DNA of 64,000 nt from Flavobacteriales bacterium (GTDB lineage: Bacteria; Bacteroidota; Bacteroidia; Flavobacteriales_F; PHOS-HE28): positions 217,571 to 281,570 of the forward strand of contig JAHDVX010000001.1 of the NCBI GenBank assembly GCA_023382455.1. The letters are read 5' to 3'. Made by a program: the position numbers and the translations under genes. Positions 24,142 to 32,830 of this stretch are shown here, in pieces; within the stretch, counting starts at the first letter, position 1; every line of letters starts with the position of its first letter. The notes under the pieces are model-generated. The model was given only the letters and a program-made list of their open reading frames with translations, made no database searches and was not told the DNA's origin.

Positions 24142-25362
24142 CTACACCGAAGCCTCCAGGTACCTCCTGCTCAAGCTGCGCAAGGGAACACCGGCGGCCA
24201 ACGTGCCGATGACCATCACGGCGATGAAGATCATGGCCAAGTCGCCCCACATCACCTTCACGGGGTAGCTCTCTACCACCGAGCCTTCCAAGGCGATCAC
24301 ACCGGTCCACAGTTGCAGGCCGCACAGCGCCAGGCCCAGCGCCAGGCCCAACACCGTTCCCACGGCCACGATCAGCAGGCCTTCCAGGAAGAACAGCCGG
24401 CGCACGAAGCCGTTGGTGGCACCCATGGCGGTGACCGTGCGCATGTCCCGCCGCTTCTCGATCATCATCAGTGTGAGCGAGGCGATGATGTTGAACGCGC
24501 CGATGATGCCGATGAAGGCGAGCACCGCGAAGGTGAACCACTTCTCATTGGCGTTGGTGGCGTACATCAGCGCGTTCTTCTGGTGGCGCGTCTTCACGGT
24601 GAACCCCGCACCGGCCACCTGCTCCACCGCACGCTTCAGTCGCTCGGGTTCCGTGCCCGGCGCGGCCTGCAGCTCCAACGCGTTCACCTCGTGCCCATAG
24701 TGCAGCAGTTGCGCGGCCATGTCGATGGGGGCGACCATGTACTGCCCATCGAACTCCATATTGATGGTGAACGCCCCGGCCACGGCCACACGCCGGTGCT
24801 CAAAGGCCGACGGCCGGAAGCCGGCGAGTTTCCGGCCACGGACCAGCGCGCCGATTTCCAGCGGCTCCAGCACGCCATCGTCCACAGGCACCTGCAGGGC
24901 ATCCTTCAGGGCGGCGCCCAGCACCACCACCGGCGCCTGGCCATTGTCCAACCGGGCCTGGCCGCTGTACATATGCGAGTCGAGGCGGCTCATGGCCAGG
25001 TACTGCGGCTCCACGCCCTTCATGGTGGCCACCACCTGCTGACCACCCGCGCGCAGCAGCACGTTCTCCTCGATCACCCAACTGGCCTTCTCCACGCCGG
25101 GAAGGGCCTTGATCGCGGCCAGGTCGAGGCTGTCGCGCGGGAAGGTCTTGCCCGTGGCCGGGGTGATGGTGATGTCCTGGTCGAACGGGCTGTAGAGCGT
25201 GTCCACCAGGGCGGAGATGCCGTTGAGCGTGCTGAGTACCACCACCATGGCCGCGGTGACCACCGCCACCACCACGATGCTGATGAGCGTGATGATGTTG
25301 ACGGCGTTGCGCGAGCGCTTGGCCAACAGGTAGCGGCGGGCGAAAAGGAGCGGGAGGTTCAT
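24142..25362 (-). CDS. FtsX-like ABC transporter permease (LolC/LolE type)
   Basis: 406 residues. One N-terminal transmembrane helix (NIITLISIVVVAVVTAAMVVVLS), a large periplasmic MacB-like domain (about 45-275), and three C-terminal helices including FAVLAFIGIIGAFNIIASLTLMMIEKRRDM. This matches lipoprotein-releasing permeases. The ATPase partner is not in the window. It lies 19 bp after the methyltransferase gene, in a minus-strand run with rbfA, an arrangement common in Bacteroidota. Confidence 0.9.
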   Translation of the reverse strand: MNLPLLFARRYLLAKRSRNAVNIITLISIVVVAVVTAAMVVVLSTLNGISALVDTLYSPFDQDITITPATGKTFPRDSLDLAAIKALPGVEKASWVIEENVLLRAGGQQVVATMKGVEPQYLAMSRLDSHMYSGQARLDNGQAPVVVLGAALKDALQVPVDDGVLEPLEIGALVRGRKLAGFRPSAFEHRRVAVAGAFTINMEFDGQYMVAPIDMAAQLLHYGHEVNALELQAAPGTEPERLKRAVEQVAGAGFTVKTRHQKNALMYATNANEKWFTFAVLAFIGIIGAFNIIASLTLMMIEKRRDMRTVTAMGATNGFVRRLFFLEGLLIVAVGTVLGLALGLALCGLQLWTGVIALEGSVVESYPVKVMWGDLAMIFIAVMVIGTLAAGVPLRSLSRRYLEASV

Positions 25363-25381
25363 CCGTCCTGCATTGACCCGG

Positions 25382-26191
25382 TCATTTCCACGCCTTCACG
25401 ATGAGGCCCGTTCCGGTGGCGTGGTCCATGCGCACATCGAGGCAATTGAGCACGAAGGCGATCGGGTAGGCGATGACGTAGTAGAACGGCAGCACGATGA
25501 AGAAGAGCTTGCTGGTCCCCAGCATCAGCAGCGGCCATTTCATGCTGAGCCGCCAACTGACCTTGCCCGGAGCGCCGTAGCTGTACCGCGCCTCCACCCG
25601 GCTGAAGCCGTTGCGAAGCGCTTTCGCACGGATGTCATCGATGTTATACCCGTCGCGCACATGCTCCTCGATGAAGGAACCTTCGCCCTCGTCATGCACG
25701 TCGCTGCCGCCCTGGTCGCTGGGCGTGCTGATGATGAGCATGCCGCCCGGCTTGAGCGAAGTGGAGTAGCAGCGCAGCGCGGCCTCGTCTTCCAGGATGT
25801 GCTCCATCACGTCCACACACACCACCAGCTCGAAGGTATCGGGCCGTTGGAAGCGGGTCACGTCCCCGACCTCGAATTGCACCTGCGGCCGCCCGATCCT
25901 CCCGAAGAACGCGTTGCAGTCCGCCACTTGTTCCTCCTTCACGTCGATGGCGGTGATGCGCCACTTGCGCGAGAGGCTGCTGAGCCAATAGCTGTACTGG
26001 CCAAAGCCGGCCCCGGCGTCATAGATCGCCAGCTCCTGATCGCGCTTGTCCGCCGCCCAGCGGCGAAGCTCGCGGTGGATGTGCCAGGCGCGCAGCAGCA
26101 GCAGGTCCAGCAACTTGTAGAAGACCTTCCGCAGGAAGGGCGTACTGTTGAACACCACGCCCAGACGGCGCTTTACGGGATCATACTGCAT
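25382..26191 (-). CDS. Class I SAM-dependent methyltransferase
   Basis: 269 residues. SAM-binding motif I is YDAGAGFGQYSYWL, motif II ITAIDVKEEQV, then VVCVDVMEHI and LKPGGMLIISTPS. The C-terminal part carries a hydrophobic segment (LGTSKLFFIVLPFYYVIAYPIAFVLN) that may anchor it to the membrane. The substrate is unknown; methylation of a lipid or envelope component is possible. Located between rbfA and the permease on the same strand. Confidence 0.87.
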   Translation of the reverse strand: MQYDPVKRRLGVVFNSTPFLRKVFYKLLDLLLLRAWHIHRELRRWAADKRDQELAIYDAGAGFGQYSYWLSSLSRKWRITAIDVKEEQVADCNAFFGRIGRPQVQFEVGDVTRFQRPDTFELVVCVDVMEHILEDEAALRCYSTSLKPGGMLIISTPSDQGGSDVHDEGEGSFIEEHVRDGYNIDDIRAKALRNGFSRVEARYSYGAPGKVSWRLSMKWPLLMLGTSKLFFIVLPFYYVIAYPIAFVLNCLDVRMDHATGTGLIVKAWK

Positions 26192-26300
26192 GGAAGGCTA
26201 TGCTGGGTTGGTGGGGGCAAGGGGGTACCGGGTCTGCATCACCGTGAAAGACCTTCGGCCCCTCGGGCAATGTGCAACGGACAACCACCAACGTTCCTCC

Positions 26301-26639
26301 TCATCGCTTCAGCAGCTGGTCGATCTCCTCGGCCTTGTCCAGCGAGTCGTCGATGTAAAAGTTGAGTTCCGGCACGATCCGCAATTGCTTGCCCACGCGC
26401 ATGCCCAGTTCACCGCGCAGGCGGTGGCCCATGTCGCGCACCAGTTGCAGCACGGCCTGCTTGTCCTTGGCCGGGAAAAGGCTGAGGTACACCTTGGCCA
26501 GGCCGAGGTCCGGGCTGATGCGCACACCGGTGACCGTGATGAGCCCGCCGGGAAGCAGCGCGCGGTTGTGGCCTTGCATCACCTCCGCCATTTCCTTTTG
26601 CAGCAGGCTGTTCACCTTGCTTTGCCGGATGCTGTCCAT
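26301..26639 (-). CDS. rbfA: Ribosome-binding factor A
   Basis: 112 residues with the KH-type fold of RbfA: SIRQSKVNSLLQKEMAEVMQ, ITVTGVRISPDLGLAKVYLSLFP and the C-terminal LRIVPELNFYIDDSLDKAEEIDQLL. It matures the 16S rRNA 5' end in the 30S subunit. A TATCTTCG element lies 4 bp before its ATG. Confidence 0.96.
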   Translation of the reverse strand: MDSIRQSKVNSLLQKEMAEVMQGHNRALLPGGLITVTGVRISPDLGLAKVYLSLFPAKDKQAVLQLVRDMGHRLRGELGMRVGKQLRIVPELNFYIDDSLDKAEEIDQLLKR

Positions 26640-26643
26640 GGTG

Positions 26644-26651
26644 CGAAGATA
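26644..26651 (-). promoter_or_regulatory. rbfA: TAnnTTTG-like promoter element for rbfA
   Basis: TATCTTCG (one base off consensus), 4 bp before the ATG at 26639. Confidence 0.5.
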
Positions 26652-26710
26652 GCTGGGGCGCCCTTGGGCCTCGCCGACCGCCCCGTCTGGGCAGGGAGCC
26701 TTGGCCCGGA

Positions 26711-26718
26711 TACCTTTG
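26711..26718 (+). promoter_or_regulatory. TAnnTTTG promoter element for the ABC exporter
   Basis: TACCTTTG 10 bp before the ATG at 26729, divergent from the rbfA promoter about 60 bp away. Confidence 0.65.
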
Positions 26719-26728
26719 GCCCTTCACC

Positions 26729-28549
26729 ATGAAGAACTTCCTCCGCATCATGCGTTTCGGGCGGCCCTATGCCCGGTTCGCTGTGCTGAACGGCGTGTTC
26801 AACCTGCTGGCCACCGTTTTCCACCTGGCCAGCATGCTGCTCTTCATCCCGTTCCTGCGGTTGCTGCTGGGACAAACGCAGGCGGTGCACGAGCAGCCCG
26901 AGCTGACGTGGACCAAGGCCTCGCTGGAGCAGGGCTTCAACTGGTCGCTCACGCGGTTGATCGAGCTGAACGGGCAGGTGGGCGCACTGGGGATCATCTG
27001 CGTCACCGTGGTGGCGTTGTTCCTGCTGAAGAACCTGTTCCGCTACTTGGCGGTGCGGGCCATCTGCACGTTCCGCAACCGGATCATCCGCGATGTGCGC
27101 TCGCGGATCTACGACAAGATGCTGGAGCTTCCGCTGCGCTACCACAACGATGAGCGCAAGGGCAACCTGCTGTCGCTGATCACCAACGACATGCAGGTGC
27201 TGGAGTACTCGGTGATGTACTCCATCGAGATGGTGGTGCGCGAGCCCATCGCGGTGCTCCTCTTCCTGGGCACCATGGTGACGCTGTCGCCGGAGCTCAC
27301 GCTGTGGTCGCTGCTGTTGCTGCCGATCAGCGGGCTGTTGATCGGGCGCATCAGCAAAAGCCTGAAGCGGCGCAGTACGCGGGTGCAGGAGAAGAGCGCC
27401 GACCTGTTGGCGCGCGTGGAGGAGACGCTCACCGGCATGCGCGTGGTGAAGGCCTTCAACGGGGAGGCGGCCATGAAGCGGCGCTTCGAACGCGAGAACG
27501 ACCTGCTGATGCGCTCCAGCATCGCCATGCTCAACCGGCAGGACGTGGCCTCCCCGCTGAGCGAGACCCTGGGCACGGCGGTGATGGCCATGATCGCCTA
27601 CATCGGCGGCTCGCTCGTTCTGGGCCCCGATGCCAGCCTCAGCGGCGACAGCTTCCTGGGCTTCATCATCATCTTCTCCCAGTTGCTCACACCCATCAAG
27701 GGCTTCTCGCAGGGCTACTCCGGCATCGTGCGCGGATCGTCCAGCGCCCAGCGGGTGTTCGAGCTGCTGGCGGTGCCCAACACCGTGGTGGAGAAGCCGG
27801 ACGCGAAGCCCGTGGCCGCCTTCCGCGACAAGGTGGAGTTCCGGGACGTGGCCTTCGCCTACGGGGAGAAGCCCGTGCTGCAGGGCATCCACCTCAGCGT
27901 GGCCAAGGGTAAGAGCGTGGCGCTGGTGGGCGGCAGCGGCGGCGGCAAGACCACGCTGGCCGGGCTGCTCCCGCGATTCTTCGACGTCACGGCAGGCGCT
28001 GTACTGCTGGACGGCACCGACATCCGCGACCTGCGGATCAGGGACCTGCGCGCCCTGATGGGCATCGTGACACAGGACAGCCTGCTGTTCAACGATACGG
28101 TGGCCGCCAACATCGCCTTCGGCCGTACGGGCATCAGCGAAGCGGACATCCAGCGGGCGGCGGAGGTGGCCAATGCGCATGAGTTCATCACCCGGCTGCC
28201 GCAAGGCTACCACACCTCCATCGGCGATGCGGGCAACCGCCTCAGCGGCGGCCAGAAGCAACGTATCGCCATTGCGCGCGCCGTGCTGGGCGACCCGGCC
28301 ATCCTGATCCTGGACGAGGCCACCTCGGCGCTGGATACCGAAAGCGAAAAACTGGTGCAGGACGCGCTCTTCAACCTGATGAAGGACCGCACCTCCCTGG
28401 TGATCGCGCACCGGCTGAGCACCATCCAGCATTGCGACGAGATCATCGTGCTGGACCAGGGCCGCATCATCGAACGGGGCACGCACACCGAGCTGTTCGC
28501 CGCCAACGGGCAGTACCGCAAGCTGTGCGACCTGCAGGCGTTTGCCTGA
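26729..28549 (+). CDS. ABC exporter, fused permease-ATPase (MsbA-like)
   Basis: 606 residues. Six-helix transmembrane domain (about 1-330) followed by a nucleotide-binding domain: Walker A GGSGGGKTTL, Q-loop VTQDSLLFND, signature LSGGQKQRIAIARA, Walker B AILILDEATSALD and H-loop IAHRLS. A half-transporter of lipid-flippase type; lipid A or another amphiphile is the likely cargo by family, not shown by sequence. It ends head-on against the PBP1A gene. Confidence 0.94.
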   Translation: MKNFLRIMRFGRPYARFAVLNGVFNLLATVFHLASMLLFIPFLRLLLGQTQAVHEQPELTWTKASLEQGFNWSLTRLIELNGQVGALGIICVTVVALFLLKNLFRYLAVRAICTFRNRIIRDVRSRIYDKMLELPLRYHNDERKGNLLSLITNDMQVLEYSVMYSIEMVVREPIAVLLFLGTMVTLSPELTLWSLLLLPISGLLIGRISKSLKRRSTRVQEKSADLLARVEETLTGMRVVKAFNGEAAMKRRFERENDLLMRSSIAMLNRQDVASPLSETLGTAVMAMIAYIGGSLVLGPDASLSGDSFLGFIIIFSQLLTPIKGFSQGYSGIVRGSSSAQRVFELLAVPNTVVEKPDAKPVAAFRDKVEFRDVAFAYGEKPVLQGIHLSVAKGKSVALVGGSGGGKTTLAGLLPRFFDVTAGAVLLDGTDIRDLRIRDLRALMGIVTQDSLLFNDTVAANIAFGRTGISEADIQRAAEVANAHEFITRLPQGYHTSIGDAGNRLSGGQKQRIAIARAVLGDPAILILDEATSALDTESEKLVQDALFNLMKDRTSLVIAHRLSTIQHCDEIIVLDQGRIIERGTHTELFAANGQYRKLCDLQAFA

Positions 28550-28575
28550 GTCCCCCGCCCACCTGGCAAGGGGCC

Positions 28576-30816
28576 TCAACGGCCCTTCCCCGGGAACAAC
28601 CTCCGGAAGAACCCTTCCTTCTGCTTCTTTTCCGCCGTGTCCGCCTTGGTTTCCTTCTTTCCGAAAATCCCCTCGATCAAGCGCTCCAACGGATCGGCCG
28701 AGCGGCGCGGGTCGCAGTCCATGGCCATGCTGTCCGCCGGGAAGGGCTTGATGTAACGATCGCGCAGCAGGGATGAGCGTTCCACCTCGGCCAGTGTGCC
28801 GCCGATGATGGGCAGGGCCAATTGGGAACCGGTGCCCAAGGCACTGTGGAAATGCACCTCGGGGTCGCGCGCGCCCACCCACGTGCCGGCCACCAGCTCC
28901 GGCGTGTAGGCCACGAACCAGGCATCGCTGTAATCCTGCGAAGTGCCGGTCTTGCCGGCCAGATCGGCACGCACGCCGAAGCGTGAACGGATGCCGACAC
29001 CGGTGCCTTGGTCCACGGCGCGGCGCAGCAAGGCCGTGATGGTGGTGGTGACCGTTTCGTCCAACGCGCGGCGGGCGGCGGCAGGCTTTCCCTGCCAGAT
29101 CACCTTCCCTTGGGCATCGGTGATCTTCTCGATCAGCTGCGGGTCGCGCACCAGGCCTCCATTGGCGAAGGCCGCATAGGCGCGCACGATCTCCTTCAGC
29201 GAGATGTCCGCCGCGCCCAACGCCAGCGCGGGGTTGCCCACGCCGCCTGTGGGGAGGCCGAGCGCCTGGAAGACTTCGCGGATGCCGTCCGCACCGGTGC
29301 GGAAGTACAGGTCCACGGTGGGGATGTTCATGGAATGCGCCAGCGCGTACCATAGCGCCACCTGCCCGCCGATGGTGTCCTTGTCGAAGTTCTGCGGCGA
29401 CCAACCCTCGTAGTCCGGATAGGTCTTCTGTTCATTGTTCAAGTAGGTGCACGGCTCCAGGCCCTTGCGCAGGGCGGCGGCGTAGATCACCGGCTTGATG
29501 GTGGAAGCGATGGGGCGGTGGCTTTCCACCTGGTCGAAGGGCAGTGCGCGGAAATCGTTGCCGCCGCTGTATGCCCGCACCTTCCCGGTGAGCGGGTCCA
29601 TCATCAGGAAAGCGGCCTGCAACATGCTGTGGTAGTGCCATAGGCTGTCGCGGTAGCTGATGCTGTCCGGCGGGGAATCATCCCAGGTGAAAACGCTGCG
29701 CACGGTGTGTTCATTCCGTTTCCAGGCGGCATTGGCACGTTTCCCCATGGCCTTTTCCCATGCCTTGCGGGCATTGCGGCCGCGAAGCTCGCGATCCAGC
29801 TTGGGCTGCATGGCGGCCAACTGCCTCGCCGTGGCGCGCAGGGCAGCCTGCTGCAAGGCGGTATCCAGCGTGGTGTGGATCCGCAGACCGTCCTTCTCGA
29901 CATCCCAAGCCCTCCCCTTCTTCCGGCCCAGCTCCACCAGGATGCGGCGCGCCTCCGTCTCCACCCGGGCATCGAAGTAGCCGTATGCATCCAGGGCATC
30001 CAGGCCGGCATAGCGGATGCGCAGCGGCAGGGCTTGCAGGCTGTCGCGCCGGCCGGCGGAAAGCTTGCCGTTGCCCGCCATCAGGGCCAGCACCTGGTTG
30101 CGGCGTCCCTTGGCGGCTTCGGGGTGAAGGCGCGGGTTGTAGCTGGTGTTGGCCTTCAGCATGCCGATCAGTACGGCCGCCTCCTCCACCTTCAGCTTCT
30201 TCACGCCCTTGCTGAAGAAGCGCTCCGAGGCCGCCTCGATGCCGTAGATGTTCTCGCCGAACGGAACGGAATTGAGGTAGAGCGCCACCACGTCCTCCTT
30301 GCTGTACACCTGCTCCAAGCGTTGGGCCACCAGGGCTTCCTTGATCTTGTTCACCGGGATGGTGAGCGGCCCGTACCGTTCCCGCCCGTAGAGGTTCTTG
30401 ATGAGCTGCTGGGAGATGGTGCTGCCGCCGCCGGCGCTGCGATCACAGCCGAGCAATGTGCGGAAGAACACGCGCACATAGCTGAAGGCGTCCACGCCCT
30501 GGTGCTCGAAGAAGCGCTTGTCCTCCGTGGAGACCAAGGCATCCACCACATGGGCCGGGATGTCCTTGTAGTGCACGTTGGTGCGGTCCTTGGCGAAGAT
30601 CTTGCCGATCACCGCACCCTCGCGGGAAAGGATCAATGTGGCCTCCTCGTTGCGCAGCGCCGCCAGTTCCTCCTTGGAGGGCAATTTGCCGAAGACGCCG
30701 TTCTGCACCAGGATCACCAGCAGGAAGACGGAGATGAAGGCGATGGCCAGCAAGAGGAACAAGGCTTTCCATAGAAAGGCTGTTCCTCCTGACTTCTTCG
30801 ATCGTTTCTTGGCCAT
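28576..30816 (-). CDS. Bifunctional penicillin-binding protein 1A
   Basis: 746 residues. A short cytoplasmic tail and one N-terminal membrane helix (FLWKALFLLLAIAFISVFLLVILV) are followed by the GT51 transglycosylase (ALVSTEDKRFFEHQGVD, GGSTISQQLIKNLYG, KIKEALVAQRLEQ). The transpeptidase has SxxK in STIKPVIYAAAL, the SMN-type AHSMNIP and KTGTSQDYSDAWF. It builds and cross-links peptidoglycan in the periplasm. The C-terminus is Lys-rich. No TAnnTTTG promoter is clear; GACCTTTG lies about 55 bp upstream. Confidence 0.95.
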   Translation of the reverse strand: MAKKRSKKSGGTAFLWKALFLLLAIAFISVFLLVILVQNGVFGKLPSKEELAALRNEEATLILSREGAVIGKIFAKDRTNVHYKDIPAHVVDALVSTEDKRFFEHQGVDAFSYVRVFFRTLLGCDRSAGGGSTISQQLIKNLYGRERYGPLTIPVNKIKEALVAQRLEQVYSKEDVVALYLNSVPFGENIYGIEAASERFFSKGVKKLKVEEAAVLIGMLKANTSYNPRLHPEAAKGRRNQVLALMAGNGKLSAGRRDSLQALPLRIRYAGLDALDAYGYFDARVETEARRILVELGRKKGRAWDVEKDGLRIHTTLDTALQQAALRATARQLAAMQPKLDRELRGRNARKAWEKAMGKRANAAWKRNEHTVRSVFTWDDSPPDSISYRDSLWHYHSMLQAAFLMMDPLTGKVRAYSGGNDFRALPFDQVESHRPIASTIKPVIYAAALRKGLEPCTYLNNEQKTYPDYEGWSPQNFDKDTIGGQVALWYALAHSMNIPTVDLYFRTGADGIREVFQALGLPTGGVGNPALALGAADISLKEIVRAYAAFANGGLVRDPQLIEKITDAQGKVIWQGKPAAARRALDETVTTTITALLRRAVDQGTGVGIRSRFGVRADLAGKTGTSQDYSDAWFVAYTPELVAGTWVGARDPEVHFHSALGTGSQLALPIIGGTLAEVERSSLLRDRYIKPFPADSMAMDCDPRRSADPLERLIEGIFGKKETKADTAEKKQKEGFFRRLFPGKGR

Positions 30817-31295
30817 GCCCTTGCTGCACGATCCGCCCGGCTCTGTTCTGCCCGGGTGGCTAATGGGGATGCAAAGGTCTGATGCACGAGGGGATCAAAC
30901 TCGTGAAAATGCGGGGTGGCAACCGTTCTGGAATGGACCATCGGCCTCAGGCGCACTCGCCACCGGCCGCCTACTCTGGCAGTACCGGGATGCGGGGTAA
31001 GCAGCACTGAACCCGGGCCTCTGCCCCAGGTACCTACCAGCTGCGTGCTCCCGAGCTGGGCAGCGTGGTGCGCATGCTGCGGTCGCGGTGAGGAAGGCCG
31101 GAATTGCAAGAACCATTCGCATGCATTTGTGGCCCCTTGCCTTCACAGGTCAGGGTCTACGGTATTGGTCCTGATGTTGAGGTTTGCAAGCCCCAACCAC
31201 AGCAAAATCCAATTGCCCGGGCCAATCCGTTTGAAGTTCCCTTTCACCTGGCCACTCAGACTACATTCGCCCGGCTCCCGCTACGGTTGCCTTTC
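30817..31295. other. Intergenic region between divergent PBP1A and hydrolase genes
   Basis: About 480 bp. Small frames are present but none has a convincing start, composition or family. Composition is less GC-biased than the neighbours. It must hold both promoters, but no exact TAnnTTTG element was found. Nothing else seen. Confidence 0.5.
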
Positions 31296-32315
31296 ATGAA
31301 TTCATCGCAAAGTCGTCCCACCGGAGCATCAACGGTGCTCACTATCCATCTGCTCGCCTCGGTTTGGTGCGTGCTGGCCGGTCTGGGGGCATATGCACGG
31401 ACCGTTGCGGACACCGCGATCATGTTCAAGCCCGCACCCGCAAACTTTGACGGGGCCCTTTTCAGCATTCGCGTGAATGACCTTGAACTTGAAGGAGTCT
31501 TCCTTGGGGATCGCCAGATGAAGAGGCCGTTGATCCTGTTCATACCCGGTTCAGGGCCGTTACCGCTGTTCACCTCCTTCGGGGATACGGCATACTATCC
31601 CCTATTCCCCCATCAATTGCTGGACAATGGCACAGCATTCAACTTCATCTTCCTTTCCAAGCCGGGCATACCAGCCCTGTGCAAAAAGGAACAGCTGAGT
31701 GACAACTACTATTTCCTGGACACGGTAACCGGCATGCCGCCTTCGGAATACCTGCACCTCAACACGCTTGAGTTCTGCCGATCGGCCTACTCCACGCTAT
31801 TGGACCATATCGGGGAAGTGTGTGCTTCCACCATGGTCATCGCCATGGGGCATTCACAAGGTGCGCGCGTCGTAGCCGAGTTGGCCACCCATTCGAAGAT
31901 CGACAAGCTGGTGTACATGAGCGCGGATCCACTTGGCCGGATGGCGGCCCTGTATGATGGTGAATACGCCAAATTCCGCCATCGCGACCCTGAAAAGCTG
32001 AGCTTCCTCCATGACTTATTAAACCCCGCCTTTGCCGACAGCACCTACATGGGTGAGCGGTATGAATCCTTCCGCAGCTTCGCGAAGCCTTCGCTCATCC
32101 CCCTTTCCAAGGCAACCGCACCCACCTTGCTGGTTTATGGCGATATGGACCCAAGCTGCCCCAACTGCTACGTATTGTCCCTGCTTCCGGAATGGCTCCC
32201 GCAGATGAAGGCATTGCGTTATCCCGGATACGACCACAACTACTTCGATCCGGAGGGCACGAACCATTGGGGCGAGGTGGTGGCGGATGTGTTCAGGTGG
32301 ATACTTGGCAACTAG
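31296..32315 (+). CDS. Exported alpha/beta hydrolase
   Basis: 339 residues from the ATG at 31296, chosen because it opens a signal-anchor (STVLTIHLLASVWCVLAGLGAYA); the frame upstream to 31104 lacks coding character. Alpha/beta-hydrolase features: oxyanion strand LILFIPGSGPL, nucleophile elbow AMGHSQGARV, acid region LLVYGDMDPSC and catalytic His in GYDHNYF. Codon use and lower GC differ somewhat from the neighbours, so acquisition is possible. Substrate unknown; esterase or peptidase activity is likely. Confidence 0.82.
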   Translation: MNSSQSRPTGASTVLTIHLLASVWCVLAGLGAYARTVADTAIMFKPAPANFDGALFSIRVNDLELEGVFLGDRQMKRPLILFIPGSGPLPLFTSFGDTAYYPLFPHQLLDNGTAFNFIFLSKPGIPALCKKEQLSDNYYFLDTVTGMPPSEYLHLNTLEFCRSAYSTLLDHIGEVCASTMVIAMGHSQGARVVAELATHSKIDKLVYMSADPLGRMAALYDGEYAKFRHRDPEKLSFLHDLLNPAFADSTYMGERYESFRSFAKPSLIPLSKATAPTLLVYGDMDPSCPNCYVLSLLPEWLPQMKALRYPGYDHNYFDPEGTNHWGEVVADVFRWILGN

Positions 32316-32369
32316 GATCGGTTAGACTTTCGCGTATGCAGGCATCTGGCCTTCAGGCCCTGCACGACT

Positions 32370-32377
32370 TATCTTTG
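32370..32377 (+). promoter_or_regulatory. TAnnTTTG promoter element for hicBA
   Basis: TATCTTTG, 4 bp before the ATG of the antitoxin gene at 32382; a leaderless transcript is likely. Confidence 0.65.
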
Positions 32378-32381
32378 ATCC

Positions 32382-32588
32382 ATGTCGGAGATCATTTTCC
32401 AAGTGGAGGAATCACCTGAAGGAGGCTTCGAAGCGCACGCCTTGGGGGTGTCCATATTCACCGACGGTGAAGACATGGAGCAGTTGAAGGCCAATGTGAA
32501 GGAAGCCGTTGCCGCTCATTTTGATCAGGATACCATGCCGAGGGTGATCCGCTTGCACTTTGTGAAGGAGATCGTGATCGCGGCATGA
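32382..32588 (+). CDS. hicB: HicB-like antitoxin
   Basis: 68 residues. The partial RNase H-like HicB fold is visible (IIFQVEESPEGGFEAHALG, followed by LKANVKEAVAAHF). It is short, lacking a separate C-terminal DNA-binding domain. The antitoxin-first order and 4-bp overlap with the HicA gene are typical of this minimal HicBA type. It would neutralise HicA by direct binding. Confidence 0.85.
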   Translation: MSEIIFQVEESPEGGFEAHALGVSIFTDGEDMEQLKANVKEAVAAHFDQDTMPRVIRLHFVKEIVIAA

Positions 32589-32824
32589 ACCTGCCGCGAA
32601 ACCTTACGGGTAGGGAATTGGCAAAGGCTTTGGAGAAGTTGGGCTATGCCATCACCCGGCAAAAGGGCAGCCACATCCGGTTGACCACTGAGGTACACGG
32701 AGTGCACCATCTCACCATTCCGGATCATCGGCCGATCAAGCTGGGAACGCTTTCCGCCATCCTGCGCGATGTAGCGGCACACCACCACTTGGAACGCGAC
32801 GAAATGTTGCGTTCCCTGTTTTGA
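32585..32824 (+). CDS. hicA: HicA-like mRNA interferase toxin
   Basis: 79 residues with the double-stranded-RNA-binding-like HicA fold: LTGRELAKALEKLGY, then RQKGSHIRL carrying the catalytic His, and IPDHRPIKLGTLSAIL. HicA toxins cleave mRNA and tmRNA. Its ATG lies within the last codons of hicB (ATGA overlap), so the two are translationally coupled. It ends 7 bp from the convergent hflX gene. Confidence 0.92.
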   Translation: MNLPRNLTGRELAKALEKLGYAITRQKGSHIRLTTEVHGVHHLTIPDHRPIKLGTLSAILRDVAAHHHLERDEMLRSLF

Positions 32825-32830
32825 GGCGCT

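Noticed and set aside
26612..29404. A 930-codon open frame on the minus strand opposite the ABC exporter
   Set aside because: It is opposite a gene with clear ABC motifs, has a His/Gln/Arg-rich composition typical of antisense frames in GC-rich DNA, and shows no domain.
31104..31295. Upstream extension of the hydrolase gene to 31104
   Set aside because: The added 64 residues have no signal peptide or family similarity, and the ATG at 31296 opens a normal signal anchor.
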